64,000 nt of DNA from Tremella fuciformis (lineage: Eukaryota > Basidiomycota > Tremellomycetes > Tremellales > Tremellaceae): contig CP136494.1 of the NCBI GenBank assembly GCA_032768795.1, positions 1,922,001 to 1,986,000 on the forward strand. The letters run 5' to 3'. A program made the position numbers and the translations under genes. Shown here piece by piece: positions 44,835 to 56,461 of this stretch. Each line of letters opens with the position of its first letter. The first letter of the stretch is position 1. The notes beneath the pieces were generated by a model, which saw only the letters and a list, made by a program, of their open reading frames with translations, was not told the DNA's origin and ran no database searches.

Positions 44835-45996
44835 TCATGGGGACGCAGTCGGCTGCTCTTCAACAGGCTTTCTTCTGCCTCCCGGTGAACTCTGAGCGGC
44901 ATTGGCAATGACCAATCCCCTCACTCTGCTCGCCAAAGAGCTCCTGTCATTCGTACCTCCCTCGCGGATCTTCACCTCCTTCCGCACTCGCTCCGCCGGA
45001 GGTGTTTCTGCTCGCGGTGGGGGTCGTCCTCGTGCAGCTGCTCCCGGGACCGATTTGCTCGGTTTGGAAGGCTGTTTCGCCGGGACGGGAGGTGGGTGAG
45101 CGAGTCCTATGGGACCTTTGCGGCCACCTTGTATCGGATGAGGTTTGGCTGCGGGCTTGCCGTTGGGCGCAGAAGGTTTGGGCCCGTCGTTCGGATCGCC
45201 CATCGGTGCTTTCGCTGGTTTGGATCGCCAAGCTGGGCCAGAGGTCTTTGAGGACGAGGCCAAGGCTGGGTTGGAAGGAGTGGACGAAGGCTCGACAGGA
45301 GGAGCGAGTGTTGGACGTGCAGGTGGCGCTGTGATAGGTGTTGCCGTAGGCCTTTCTGGCGGCTCATCGTCGGGTCCGTCAAAGAGGTCCAGCTCGGCCG
45401 CTCGCCGGCCGCTCCCGTCGTCCTCTGTCGAGCTGAGCGCAGGCCCTGGTACCAGCTCCTGTCGGGCCTCCGAGAGTTCTGCTTGTGGGGTATCGCCTGG
45501 CGCCTCTGCAGCAATCTCTCCGTCGTCCAGGTCGACTTTCTCAAACGCCTCCCGCAGGCCCTTCTCACCATCCTCATCCTCCTCGTCCTCCTCATCCCAG
45601 GCCTTCTCGCCGATCTTGGCCAGTGCCCGCTTCTCCTTGCGCTTCTCGTTCTTCAACTGCGCCTTGGTCTTCTCGCTCTTCGGCTGCCCGAAGGGATTCT
45701 CCTCCTTGGGCGCCTGGGGCTTGACGCGGGACGTGCCGGGAATGTAGGTCGGTGTCGTCTCCGCTGCTGCCTGGCGGGCGGTCCGGAATCGCCCCACATC
45801 TTCTTGTGGGGTGAACCCAGGCCGGATCTTGATCTCTTTTCGGACGCTGGAGTCAGCTGCCCGGGCACCACGAACGAGACGGTCGTTGGACTCACGTGCC
45901 GTCTTTCCGCCGTGAGGACGGCACGACGCGCTCAAGTGTCCGCGGATCGACGATGATTCCCGCTGTGGTCTTGTCCGAGAGCGGCGGTCCTTGCAT
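44835..45996 (-). CDS. PYM (partner of Y14-Mago) homologue
   Basis: Two exons, 45896-45996 and 44835-45846, give 370 residues. The N-terminus after splicing reads GIIVDPRTLERVVPSSRRKD, then GTVRKEIKIRPGFTPQEDV and RFRTARQ, the conserved Mago/Y14-binding segment of PYM/WIBG. The following region has YIPGT, a Lys/Glu-rich helix (KNEKRKEKRALAKIGEKAW) and an acidic stretch, then a long Pro/Ser/Ala-rich region. In animals PYM removes exon-junction complexes from translated mRNA; an intron-rich fungus like this one could use it in the same way. Near the C-terminus a second copy-like motif, VRKEVKIREGG, occurs at 44955-44987. An in-frame upstream extension to an ATG at 46183-46185 exists, but 45996 fits the family better. 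Confidence 0.88.
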
Positions 45997-46183
45997 GGTC
46001 CCCGAGTCTGCTGGTGTCGGATGCTCTGTGGAGTCGCAGACGAAAGGCAAAAGACGAGGCCGAAATTGTCTCGGTTCAGCCGGTGACGGTCTGGTGTGCG
46101 ACCTCCACCTCGACAGTCCTCGCAGTCCACTTTTAGCCTGGTGGTAGCGTCTCTCTTCTTCATCATCAAAAGCCTCGAGCGGC

Positions 46184-48529
46184 ATGTCCCAAGTCCGGCA
46201 GCGCGGACAGGCGAAGTCTCAAGGCCCCCAGAATGGGCTCGAGAAGCGCGAAAAGGTAGGTTTACCCCTGTCGGCCGTCAACAGCAGCTCATCCGCAGCT
46301 CGACGCACAGCTTGACAGCTTCGAACGGACCAGGCTGTTGCGCTTAATCTTGGGTGGTCTTGGCGCGGTAGCCGTCGTCGTATTCCTCTCACGGGCACGT
46401 AACATCGTTCTGGGCAAAGCTGGGGACTACCGAGCTGATCGCAGAACGCTGGCGCTCTGCTTGGACCTCTGTTGAAAGCCTCCCCTCCGCCACAAAGCAC
46501 GACAAAGGCCTGGCTGCCGGGCGTCACGCATTTCGGAAAGCTGCCTGCTGGGCTCAAAGGCGTCATACATCATGATGCGGACGTGGAGAAGCGCGAGGCC
46601 GTCAAAGAGGCCTTCGTGTGGAGCTGGGACGCCTACGAAAAGTACGCATGGGGGTCGGACGAGGTGCGTCTTGTTGTCTAAGGCTGTGCCGTGGAGGCAA
46701 CTACTGAGATCAGTTCCAACCACTCTCTCGGACGGGGACGAATCTCACGTCTGCCGGCGGGATCGGGTACACCATCGTCGACTCACTCGATTCGCTGCTC
46801 GTCCTGGACTTGCTGGACGAGTACAGACGCGCAGCCGAGTGGGTTCGCACCTCCCTGTCATTCGACAAGGAGGGCGAGTTCAACACTTTCGAGGTCAGTC
46901 GTCCTTTGTATGCCAGCCGTATGGGGCTGACTGCGGAGACTACTATACGGATGCTCGGCGGCTTGTTATCCGCCTACTACCTCACATCCACGCATGGCGA
47001 TCCGTCAATCCAAGCAGATGCGCCGATGTACCTTGAGCTGGCGACCGACCTGGGAGATCGTCTTCTCGGGGCATTCAGCACGCCAACCGGAATTCCTTTG
47101 TCGAATATAAATCTGGCTACCCGTCAGGGCATTCCCGATAAGGGCAACAACGGCTTGGCCAGTCTCGCCGAGGCTGCCAGTCTCCAGCTCGAGCTGAAGT
47201 ATCTCAGCCATCTGACCGGTGACAATCTGTACTGGAAGAAGGCAGAACGGGTGGGCTTCGCGAGAGACCTTGTGGATCAGCTCACGGACAAGGTCACTGA
47301 GGTCATTCGGGGTGGGGCGATGACAGACGGAATCGCGCCCATCTTCGTCTCGCCGACGAATGGGCAATTCGTGGCTAGCGATATTCGACTTGGCAGCAGA
47401 GGAGATTCGTATTACGAGTATCTGATTAAGTGCGTCAATACACGTCTTCGGCGCTTGCTGAGCTGATGGATAGGCAATATCTACAGACTGTAGGTTTTCC
47501 TAGATGCTGCGGCTGCTTTACTCACACTTTCAGGATCGACAAGAAACTGTTTACCGGGATGTGAGGTCTGGAGGTCTTTGAACTCGTTCATCTTGGCTGA
47601 CGCTCTAGATGTATGACGAAGCCATGACTGGCATCAAGAAACACCTGGTCGGCAAGACTAGCCGGAGCGGTGTGCTACATACCAAAGAGTTGACACCGTA
47701 TAGAGACCCGGATACAGGAGGACCGTGCGCTTCTTGGCCTCTTACAAGGAAAAGCTCAAGAGCAGTTCATGGCGCATCGTACCCAAGCAAGATCATTTGG
47801 TCTGCTTCCTTGGAGGCTCTTTCTTCCTCGGCGTGACGGAAGGTGGTGCTCGCGAGGTCGACTACAACTGGCTTGAGAAGCGTGACCTCGAAGACGTGAT
47901 CGTGGGGGACGGCATCATCGAGAGCTGTCTGTTGACGCACAAGACAGCGACGTGAGTCGAGCGATGAGTGCTCTCGGCACAACTGAGAAGCAGCGGTCTG
48001 GCACCAGAGATTGCCATGTTCACGCAATATACGGACGAGAACGCCCGGGAGACTGATTGGTACATCAAGCCTTCCCAGTACGTTCTGAATACAAAATGGA
48101 CGACCCGGCTCAATGAACAGGGGCGGCGTTTTGATCGATGCCCGCAACATCCTCCGACCCGAGACTGTCGAGTCCCTCTTGCTCGCTTACCGCCTGACGG
48201 GTCACGAAAAGTACCGTGACGCAGGCTGGGAAATCTTCCAAGCCTTCAACGAGCACTGCAGGGTGCCGACGGGTGCCTATGCCGGCATTGAGGACGTCCA
48301 GACGGTGCCGGCCAAGCAGCTCGACCGGATGGAAACGTTCTGGTTGAGCGAGACGCTGAGTGAGTTTCGTCTGTCATCGCCCTGTTTGTGCGCCGACTCT
48401 GCAGAATATCTGTACCTCTTGTTCGACGATTCGGATCATATCCCGTTGGACAAGCATGTGTTCAACACGGAGGCTCACATCCTGCCCGTCTTCAAACCGA
48501 GCATTTTGACGCCGTTTTCGACCTCATAG
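46184..48529 (+). CDS. MNS1: ER alpha-1,2-mannosidase I (GH47)
   Basis: Many-exon gene. Exon 1 codes MSQVRQRGQAKSQG; exon 2 supplies a type II anchor (LLRLILGGLGAVAVVVFLS). The catalytic barrel then reads REAVKEAFVWSWDAYEKYAW, AGGIGYTIVDSLDSLLVL, NTFETTIRMLGGLLSAYY (across an in-frame intron 46894-46938), IPDKGNNGLASLAEAASLQL, SRGDSYYEYLIK, tiny exons giving QYLQT and DRQETVYRD, QDHLVCFLGGSFFLG, NILRPETVESLL and the terminal VFNTEAHILPVF that closes the barrel. These are the GH47 acidic and calcium-binding positions. The enzyme trims Man9GlcNAc2 to Man8 and helps mark misfolded glycoproteins. The junction after the anchor (46.4-46.5 kb) is unresolved. Some acceptors are AGAG rather than CAG. 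Confidence 0.92.
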
Positions 48530-49050
48530 CCTGTACTTCGAGCACGATGCAACCATGATCCCATCCCCATCTTCGAGTATCCGGTCTGCCTGAGAAAGAT
48601 GACGTCTGTGGTTGATGATGGCTTGTTGGAATTTGCCGCGCGGACCGCCCAAATCCAAGGCACAGGGACACACACACACACACATACACAGGGTATCACG
48701 CGTTCAGGGAATTTGAATCTGGCAACTGCCGGGTCAAGAAGAGACGTAATAGACGCAACGACAGCGACCACCATAGAAGCAGCATAGAGCCCACTCTTGT
48801 ATCCCATTCTCCTACTTGGTTTCTCGTCTGGCCGCCGTCTCGATCGATAGCACCCACAGCCTTAGCGTCCGTCTCACACACATACGCGCCAAGCCTCATT
48901 GGGCAATCCCGGCCCCTTTGATCCAACCGGTACCGGCATTTTGCATTCCACCTACCTCGTTCACACCTGACACCCCTTCGCATCGTTCAGACCCATCATC
49001 ACCCTTCCTTTCTTCCTATCCACCTCGGCTGGCTTGAGGCTCTCGTCAAC
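48530..49050. other. Intergenic region
   Basis: About 520 bases between the mannosidase and the GH63 gene. It includes a short AC microsatellite and, from about 48880 to 49050, a strongly C/T-rich tract that looks like the leader of the next gene. No gene seen. Confidence 0.5.
48668..48684. repeat. (AC)8 microsatellite
   Basis: Seventeen bases of alternating A and C, followed after one T by ACACA. A simple repeat in an intergenic region, with likely length variation between strains. Confidence 0.9.
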
Positions 49051-52000
49051 ATGAGCGCAGCCAAAAAGCTGCAGTCCAAGCTGTTCGGCGCAGGACTTGT
49101 GGGCAACGCACAAGGTGAGCTTCCTCCCTCCTCATGTGTATATCCTACGAGAGATCGTGCAAGATCGGGAGGCGGAACACTGCTCATGCCAGTGGACAAG
49201 GACGACTGCTCGCCAGGCTCGGGACCGGCGTCCGGTACCGCTACGCCGAACGCCAACCCGGACCTGCGTATCAATATACCACCACCGGCGGGATCGATCC
49301 CTGCTAGGGAGAAGGACAAGTGAGCTCCGCTCAGCTTGCCACGCGTTGTCAGACGAGCTGATGTCGATCAGCCTCCCCAAACGCCCCACCTTGACCTCTG
49401 ACGCCACCCCGCCTGCTCCGGAAAACCAGTCACGTATGCCCTTCTCGTTGTCGCACCTTGCAGCATGACGACTGACCGTCAGCGCACCCGTCAAATGACG
49501 GAAGCGAGAACACTCCTGCGACCCATACACCCAAAAATGCTCAAGATAGAGTCAGTCTGCTTCGAAGTGACCACGAGATGGCGACCTGATCTGCAGCCCC
49601 TCCGAGAGCGCCTACAACAGTCTCTTGGTCCGCGTTACCGATCGGTCGAGTCGCACAGACTCGATGAGAGCGATAGGTACGAGGTGCACTGGAAACGATG
49701 GGGACCTTATGTGTCGGAGAGACAATGGGTCAGTCCTGTTCCTCGTGGGTCTCTTCAGCTGACATCCAGGGAACCGTTCGTGAGGACTATTCCGAGAACG
49801 GTGATGCGTGGAACTCGTTCCCGTTCGATATGGCCAAGAGTAGAGCATACCGATGGGGAGAGGACGGTATGGCCGGAATCTCGTTTGTCCCTCTTCCACC
49901 AAACGTCCCCCCAGCTGACTTAGACAGTGACAACCACCAGCGTTTATGCTTCACACTAGCATTATGGAACGGCAAAGACGATATCCTAAAAGAGCGTCTC
50001 TTCGGCTTGAACGGCAGCCAGGGCAATCACGGCGAGGACGTCAAGGAGCTCTACTATTACCTTGACTCGACCCCCACCCACTCGTACATGAAATACCTGT
50101 ACAAATATCCCCAGGGCAAATTCCCGTACCAGCAGCTGATCGAGGAGAGCCAGAATCGGAGTAGGGAAGTGGCCGAGTTTGAGCTCATGGACACCGACCT
50201 GTTCGATGAGGACCGGTATTGGGACATCTTTGTCGAGGTGAGTAAGCCGGACAACCTCGTCACTGGACTCACAGGCAGTACGCAAAGGACGAGGACGAGG
50301 CAGACGCCATGTCGATTCGCATTACCGCCTACAACCGTGGTCCAGATCCTGCCGATCTGCATATCATCCCTCAGCTTTTCTTCCGTAACACTTGGTCGTG
50401 GCCTAAAGAGCTGCCGAAGAACATGCCGAACGTGAAACAGGAGTCTGAAGGAGTGATCCAGGCCACACACGAGACGCTTGGAACGACAAGACTCTACTGT
50501 ACGCCTTCGCCAGCTCCAGCGGCTCCAGCCAAAGGCGGTGGCGGTGTCGTTCTTGTCGATGGGCCTAGCATCACCCCAGATCTCCTCTTTACGGAGAATG
50601 AGACCAACTATGAGGTATGCGACGCCTTTTGCGTCTGGGCAGGAGAGTCACGCTAACGACCAGCGCTTGTACCACGGTAAGAACCGCACGCCTTACGTCA
50701 AAGATTCGTTCCATGACCATATTATTCCCTGGCACCGGCCTGCGGAGCCCGACTTGCCGAAGCAGTCGACCGATGGACTGGTGACAAAATCGCCTCTATC
50801 CGTCAAAAATCTGCGTCTGCCTGATGGAACCCGTATTGAGGGACCGCGCGACGATTCTCAGGATGATTCCGGGACTGAGGAGGCAAACGGTAACACTGAG
50901 GAGACCGCCGTGGCTGGACAGACAAATGGTCACAGGAACGGCGACGTAGAGCCAGTGGAACACATCATTGATCCTCCTCCCAGGCCCACCAGCGAGCACG
51001 GAGGGCGCATCTTCGTGAACCCGGAAAAGACCGGGACCAAGTCTGGAGCTCACTATGTCTTCAACGGAGTTCCAGGCAAAGGTGGCTGTGTCGTTGTGCG
51101 TCTGAAGATGACCCCGAACACTCCCGAGGAAGATCCCAGTATTCTTGACGAAGAGCTGTTCGACGACAACATCGAGGGACGTCGACAAGATGCCGACGAG
51201 TTCTATGACATGATCGCCCGGGGCTCGATCAGCCATGACCTGCGCAACATCATGCGACAGGCGCTCAGTGGTATGCTTTGGACCAAACAGTACTACCAGT
51301 ACATTCAGAAGGAGTGGATCGAGGGCGACCCGGGTCAGCCGCCTCCCCCTCCAGGTCGCAAGTACGTCCGTAACACGGCTTGGCGTCATCTGTACATCAA
51401 CGATATTCTGTCCATGCCCGATAAGTGGGAGTATCCATGGTTCGCCACATGGGACACGGCCTTCCATTGCATCCCACTTGCAATGGTCGACCCCGGCTTT
51501 GCGAAGAAGCAGCTGGATTTGATGACGAGAGAGTGGTACATGAAGCCAGATGGTGCTCTGCCTGCGTACGAGTGGAATTTCGGAGATGTGAACCCCCCCG
51601 TCCACGCTTGGGCAACCTTCCGGGTATTCAAGATCGAGCGGAAAATGTTTGGCAGAGAGGACTTGGACTTCCTGGAGAGGGTCTTCCAGAAGCTTTTGCT
51701 CAACTTTACTTGGTTGGTGCGATCTCGTTCATCGCGCTTGAAGCTGACTCGTAGGTGGGTGAACAGGAAGGATGCAGACGGCAACAACATCTTTGAGGGC
51801 GGTTTCCTCGGCATGGACAACATTGGGCCTTTCAACCGATCTGAGCCTCTGCGAGATGGAAAGCTGGCTCAATCGGATGGTACTTCCTGGATGGCCTTCT
51901 TCTGCCTGAACATGCAAGTCACACTCTAATCACGGCTTCATGGCTGACTATGCAGGTTAAGCATTGCTTTGGAGTTGGCCAAGCACAACCCGACATATGA

Positions 52001-53392
52001 GGATATGGCATCGAAGGTAGGATGTCTTCTAAATCCCTGAAACGCTGCTGAACATTCAGTTCTTTGAACACTTCTTGTTCATTTCCGACGCCATGTCGTA
52101 TGCATCCGGGGCCGACCAACACAACACCTTGTGGAACGAGGAAGACGGATTCTATTATGACGCGATTCAGTGGAACAGCGGCTATTTTCAGCAACTGCCG
52201 ATCCGGAGCATGGTCGGCCTGATGCCACTATACGCGACTCTGGTGCTTGAGCCTCAAGTCATCAAACGGTTCCCCGGTTTCAAAAAGAGGATGGAGTGGT
52301 TTATTGAGAACCGTCCGGATATCTCGCAGAAGAATGTTGCGAGTTTGCGAGGTTTGTGTCAGCTCAGGTCCATGAAGCATGTCTAATGAGCAGAGCGCGG
52401 ACGAGGTGATCGCATCCTGCTCGCCCTTGCCTCGAAGGAGAGGCTCAAGCGTATCTTGGAACGAATGCTGGATGAGACCGAATTCTTATCAGAGTATGGC
52501 ATTCGATCGTCAGTGCCCATTCCTACAATTCGAACAATGCTGACTGTTAGCTTGTCTCTCTATCACCACGACCATCCTTATCATGTCGAGATACAGGGCG
52601 AGAAGAATGAGGTGGCTTACTGGCCTGGAGATTCGAAGTCGGGAATGGTGAGTGACAGGACGACACAAGACAGCAGCTCATTGCAGTTTGGCGGCAACTC
52701 GAACTGGCGTGGACCGATCTGGTTGGCAGTCAACTTCTTGCTCATCGAGAGTTTGCAGCGATTCCATCAATACTTTGGCGAAAGCTTCACGGCAGAGTGC
52801 CCGACGGGCAGCGGCGATGTGAGCTGCTTTTCGGACGTTTCGAAAAAAGCTCATGCGCAGCACATGACACTAGCACAGTGTGCCGAGGAAATTCAGCACC
52901 GCCTGATCCACATTTTCAGTAGAGACGAGAATGGCCGAAGGGCGGTGAATGGAGGCAACCCCAAATTGAACAGAGACCCTCACTTCCGTGACTATGTCCA
53001 GTTCTTCGAGGTGCGTCTTCTCGACCCAGATCAGTGATATCAGCTGATTTCCAGTTCTTCCACGGGAACGAAGGCCGAGGCCTCGGAGCATCGCATCAGA
53101 CCGGGTGGACGGGCTTGGTCGCCTGGAGCATTATGCAGACTGGCGAGTTCTGCAGGTTGCCCAAGACGCCAAGAAGTGAGCATGGTCTGCATCACAGCTA
53201 TCGACGCTGACTTGTAGCGCCCCGATCCGTGGCCAAGCATTACTTTGACGAGCACATCAACACGCCGAGCGAGTTTGCTGAGGATGGCTCGCTGTACTCT
53301 GCGTACTCTGTCCATTCTGAATGGTCCGTTTTCCACATTGTGCCAAATGAGCATGACTGATGCGTAGGGAGCCCGAGCCGGACGAGTTGTAA
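49051..53392 (+). CDS. GH63-family glucosidase-like protein, apparently cytosolic
   Basis: Large multi-exon gene, over 900 residues. The start [18 protein letters not shown] has no signal peptide or anchor. The N-terminal beta domain includes [73 protein letters not shown] and [19 protein letters not shown]. The helical (alpha/alpha)6 barrel includes [114 protein letters not shown] and [14 protein letters not shown]. This matches the fungal and bacterial GH63-like proteins related to processing glucosidase, not the ER glucosidase I itself. Poly-Gly/Ala inserts occur near 50510-50540 and an acidic insert near 50860-50960. The 3' exons end at WEPEPDEL with stop 53390-53392. The 5' exons (49.3-49.6 kb) are not fully resolved. 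Confidence 0.85.
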
Positions 53393-53504
53393 TTGTTTTC
53401 ATGGTTGTGAACCCAGGCAATGTCAAGCAAAGGAGCAGCATAGATGGCACAAGATTCAAACATTTCCCCTCATGAGATATGCATCGATGTATCGATTACT
53501 GACC

Positions 53505-54664
53505 TCACTGGGATGTGGTCTCGGATGAGCTGCCCTCCTTGAGCCGCCGCATGAGCACGGCCGTCGCCCGCCGTAGATCCTCGCTCTCCTTCGGTGTGGC
53601 CATGGCATTGCCCGCCCATCGGACCTTGGCATTCTGGTCAACGAGATAGATGAACCCAAGGATCTGATTCTCGATACCGAGTGGGTCAGTAATCTGCGCT
53701 CAGCCCCACCCCCTCTCACCACCGTCTCGATCTCTGACTCACGTCGACCGCGCTCCACTCTCCACCCGAGACGAGGTACTTGTCCCACCGATCTTTCGGG
53801 ATCGTGCGCTTCAGGCTGCTCACAAAGAGATTGAGCAGCATACTCTTGAGCGCGTTCTGCTGGTGGTTGATCTGGACGTATTGGAACTCGGGAGCGTCCG
53901 GCCAGTCCGCCACCACCGGCGCGCAGAAGGACTGGGCATGTTCCTGCGCCTTCAACGACGATCAGGCGTCTCATCTGGAGAAAGCTCACCTCGGACAGGC
54001 GCGTGGTGAGGATGGACAGCAGCGTGATTCTGCCGAGCAGGAGGTCGGTCGTATGTACCGTCGAGCCCGTCAGGGCTTTCCCATGTATGTCGGGAAAGTA
54101 CAGCGCGCGCTGCGGTCAGTTGCAGCTCCTCGCCCCTCTCCCCTCCGGAATGGGCCACGCACGTCCTCTCGGATGAGCACCGGCGGGGCGAGCCACAGTT
54201 TGCCCCCATTCGCCGAGCGGGCCCGGTTGTAGTCGTGAAAGTAGCCCTGCTTCGCCTCTTTGATCCTGCCGTCAGCGCCCCGTCGGGCATCTATCATGCT
54301 ACTGGTCGACGCACAGAGCCTTGCGCTTGGCTTTATGCCGGTCTTCGTCCAGCAGCTGGGCGCGCGCTTCGGTCCACGTTCTCGAGCGCGGCGAGGGCTT
54401 GTTGGGCACGCCCAGCGGGCGCGGCAGGATCGGGAGCTCCAGCGACGGGTCGCGCGCGCGGGACTTGCCCTTGTCCCCTATTGATGCGGTGGCAGGCGGT
54501 GTTGGCGTCGGCACGGCGGCAGAAGAGCTGGATGTGGATGAAGGGGGGTCTGGGCTGGACGTGGACGAGTAGCGAGCGTGTGCGCCTGCGGCGATGCGCG
54601 GCGCGGTAGCTGGCAGCCGCGAGCTGGAAGCGATGGCTCGTCGGAGCGCTGTGCGGGAGGCCAT
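53505..54664 (-). CDS. ATP10: Mitochondrial ATP synthase assembly factor Atp10
   Basis: Five exons, 54315-54664, 54163-54265, 53990-54109, 53743-53943 and 53505-53693, sum to 321 codons. A Ser/Arg/Ala-rich presequence (MASRTALRRAIASSSRLP) leads to the Atp10 core: KQGYFHDYNRARSANGGKLW, LAPPVLIRED, ALYFPDIHGKALTGSTVHTT, DLLLGRITLLSILTTRLSE, QYVQINHQQNALKSMLLNLF, PKDRWDKYLVS and NQILGFIYLVDQNAKVRWAG near the end. Atp10 acts in the inner membrane to insert the Fo subunit Atp6. All introns have standard GT-AG ends and 44-53-base lengths. The gene faces the GH63 3' end with about 110 bases between stops. Confidence 0.94.
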
Positions 54665-54904
54665 CGTGTGTGATGGCGCCGGTCTGGAATGCGAGATGCG
54701 AGATGCGAGATGCAGATGAGGAGACGAAATGGACGACACAGACTGGAAGGCGTCGAACTTTTCCGGCCGGCTTCGGCGAGTTGAACCAGTCCGACCTTGA
54801 ACGGACATGATTGACCTTGGCTGCGCTGCAATGCATACATTGCTTGGACATTGATGTTACAATCTTCACCGGACAGCGAGACACAGATACAGACACAGCA
54901 GACC

Positions 54905-56262
54905 TCAGTACCCTCGAGCATAGTCCACCCTGTTGTACACCGGTTTGCCATCCCTCACCCTCTCAACATTCGCCAGCAAGATATCCGCTGCCAGATCCAG
55001 CAGGTCCTCCGTCTCGCCCGACATGTGCGGCGTGATGAGGAGCTTGGGATGCGACCATAATGGATGACCGTCCGGGAGAGGTTCTGGGTCGGTTACGTCG
55101 ATGGCGGCGCCCAACAGGTGGACCGGCACGTCCAGAGCGGCTTCAAGCTCATCTGCGCCTCAGTCTCTGCCGAGCGTCACCGCCAGAGCTAGCTCACCTG
55201 ACGCGATCAATGTTCCTCGTCCGACATTGATGAACACGGCGTCTTTCGGAAGCAGGGCTCAGACATCAGCTGCAAACAGACTAGATATGTATTCGGGGCT
55301 CACCCAGTTTGTGACGGTCCAGCAGGTACTTGGTCTTGGCAGTCCCTGGCAGACTGCACACCAGGACGTCTGAGGCGCGCAAGAAGGCATCGAAGGATTG
55401 GCTGTCACTCGTGGAGTGGTATGCCGAAGGAATAGCGCCTGTATGGTCAACCTCGACAGAAACGGCTCCGTGGGAGCTCACCCTCTTTATCGCCTGTTCC
55501 AGGGAAGATGTACTTTGGACAATGTCAGCTCAGCTCTGAGTGGTCTTCTGAGTCAATCTCACGCCCTCCTGCTGCGTCGCTTTGCCCGAGGTATTGGCAG
55601 CGATGACTCTCATCCCTAACGCTTGGCACAGACGAGCAGTCTCTCGTCCGAGAGCCCCATAACCCTTCGGAGTCAGCCTGGGGGATCTGGTACAGAATGC
55701 CAACACACCAGCATCCCGACTGTCCTCCCAAATGTCTTGCGGTTTCGATACGTGCCGCCGGCCTCCTTGTCAAACTGGGCATGCGTCCATTGTTTCTTCG
55801 CCTAGGCCGCATCAGCCAAATGCATTCAAGCACAACCGGTCGCACTCTACCGCGGCTGATCGACTCGTACGTCTTGTTGAATATGGAGATGATCGACCCA
55901 ATCACGTAGTTTGGGATACTGAAGACGTGCAGGCCCGCGGTCGTGCTTAGCGTCACCGCATCAGGGCCGTGCGCACTCGGCGACGAGGCGTACTCTTTGA
56001 TGAGCGAGTTCGCAAGGGCCCCGTCAGCGCCGGCGCTGATGAGCTGGATATGCTTGAGCGACGTGAGCTCCGCCACCGGTCCGGCACTGGCAGGTAGACC
56101 AGGATTGCTGCAGAAGAATACGTCTATTGTTGGTAGGATTTCAGCGGGCAACTGGCCATCCGGATGGTAGTGGACCGTGTCGAAATGTGGTCTGATCTTG
56201 TGCAACACAGCTTCAGGCAGAGCGACTGTCACCCCTAGGACTCGCACGCGGTGTTGACTCAT
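54905..56262 (-). CDS. D-isomer-specific 2-hydroxyacid dehydrogenase
   Basis: Exon 1 runs from 56262 (MSQHRVRVLGVTVALPEAVL) and covers the substrate-binding N-terminal lobe: LPTIDVFFCSNPGLPA, LKHIQLISAGADGALANS and VIGSIISIFNKTYESI. After introns the Rossmann lobe gives GMLGYGALGRETARLCQALG (NAD-binding GxGxxG), MRVIAANTSGKAT, SDVLVCSLPGTAKTKYLLDR, DAVFINVGRGTLIAS, DVPVHLLGAAIDVTDPEPL and HPKLLITPHMSGETED with the catalytic His. This is the 2-hydroxyacid dehydrogenase family; the usual Arg and Glu active-site positions sit in NVGRG and DPEPLP-like blocks. Substrate (glyoxylate, hydroxypyruvate or another 2-oxoacid) cannot be inferred. The splice near 55.8 kb is unresolved. The start is about 200 bp from the divergent MPP alpha gene. 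Confidence 0.87.
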
Positions 56263-56461
56263 CTTGTGAGTGTACTTGGGCCCGCTGCTATGCACAGATG
56301 GTGAGATGGTTGTTCCACCACCCAAGCGGGTGGCCGCCCTCCACCACATTTTTCGACCGGTCCGGGCCGTGCGACGCTCGTCACCCATCCTTCCTTCCTT
56401 TTCACACCTTTGCTCTCGACTCTTCTCGCTACATCTGAGCCTGCGAGAACACACCCTCGAC

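Noticed and set aside
46120..46169. Met-rich start (MMMKKRD) in another frame upstream of PYM
   Set aside because: It skips the conserved N-terminal GIIVDP exon and joins only by reading through the intron.
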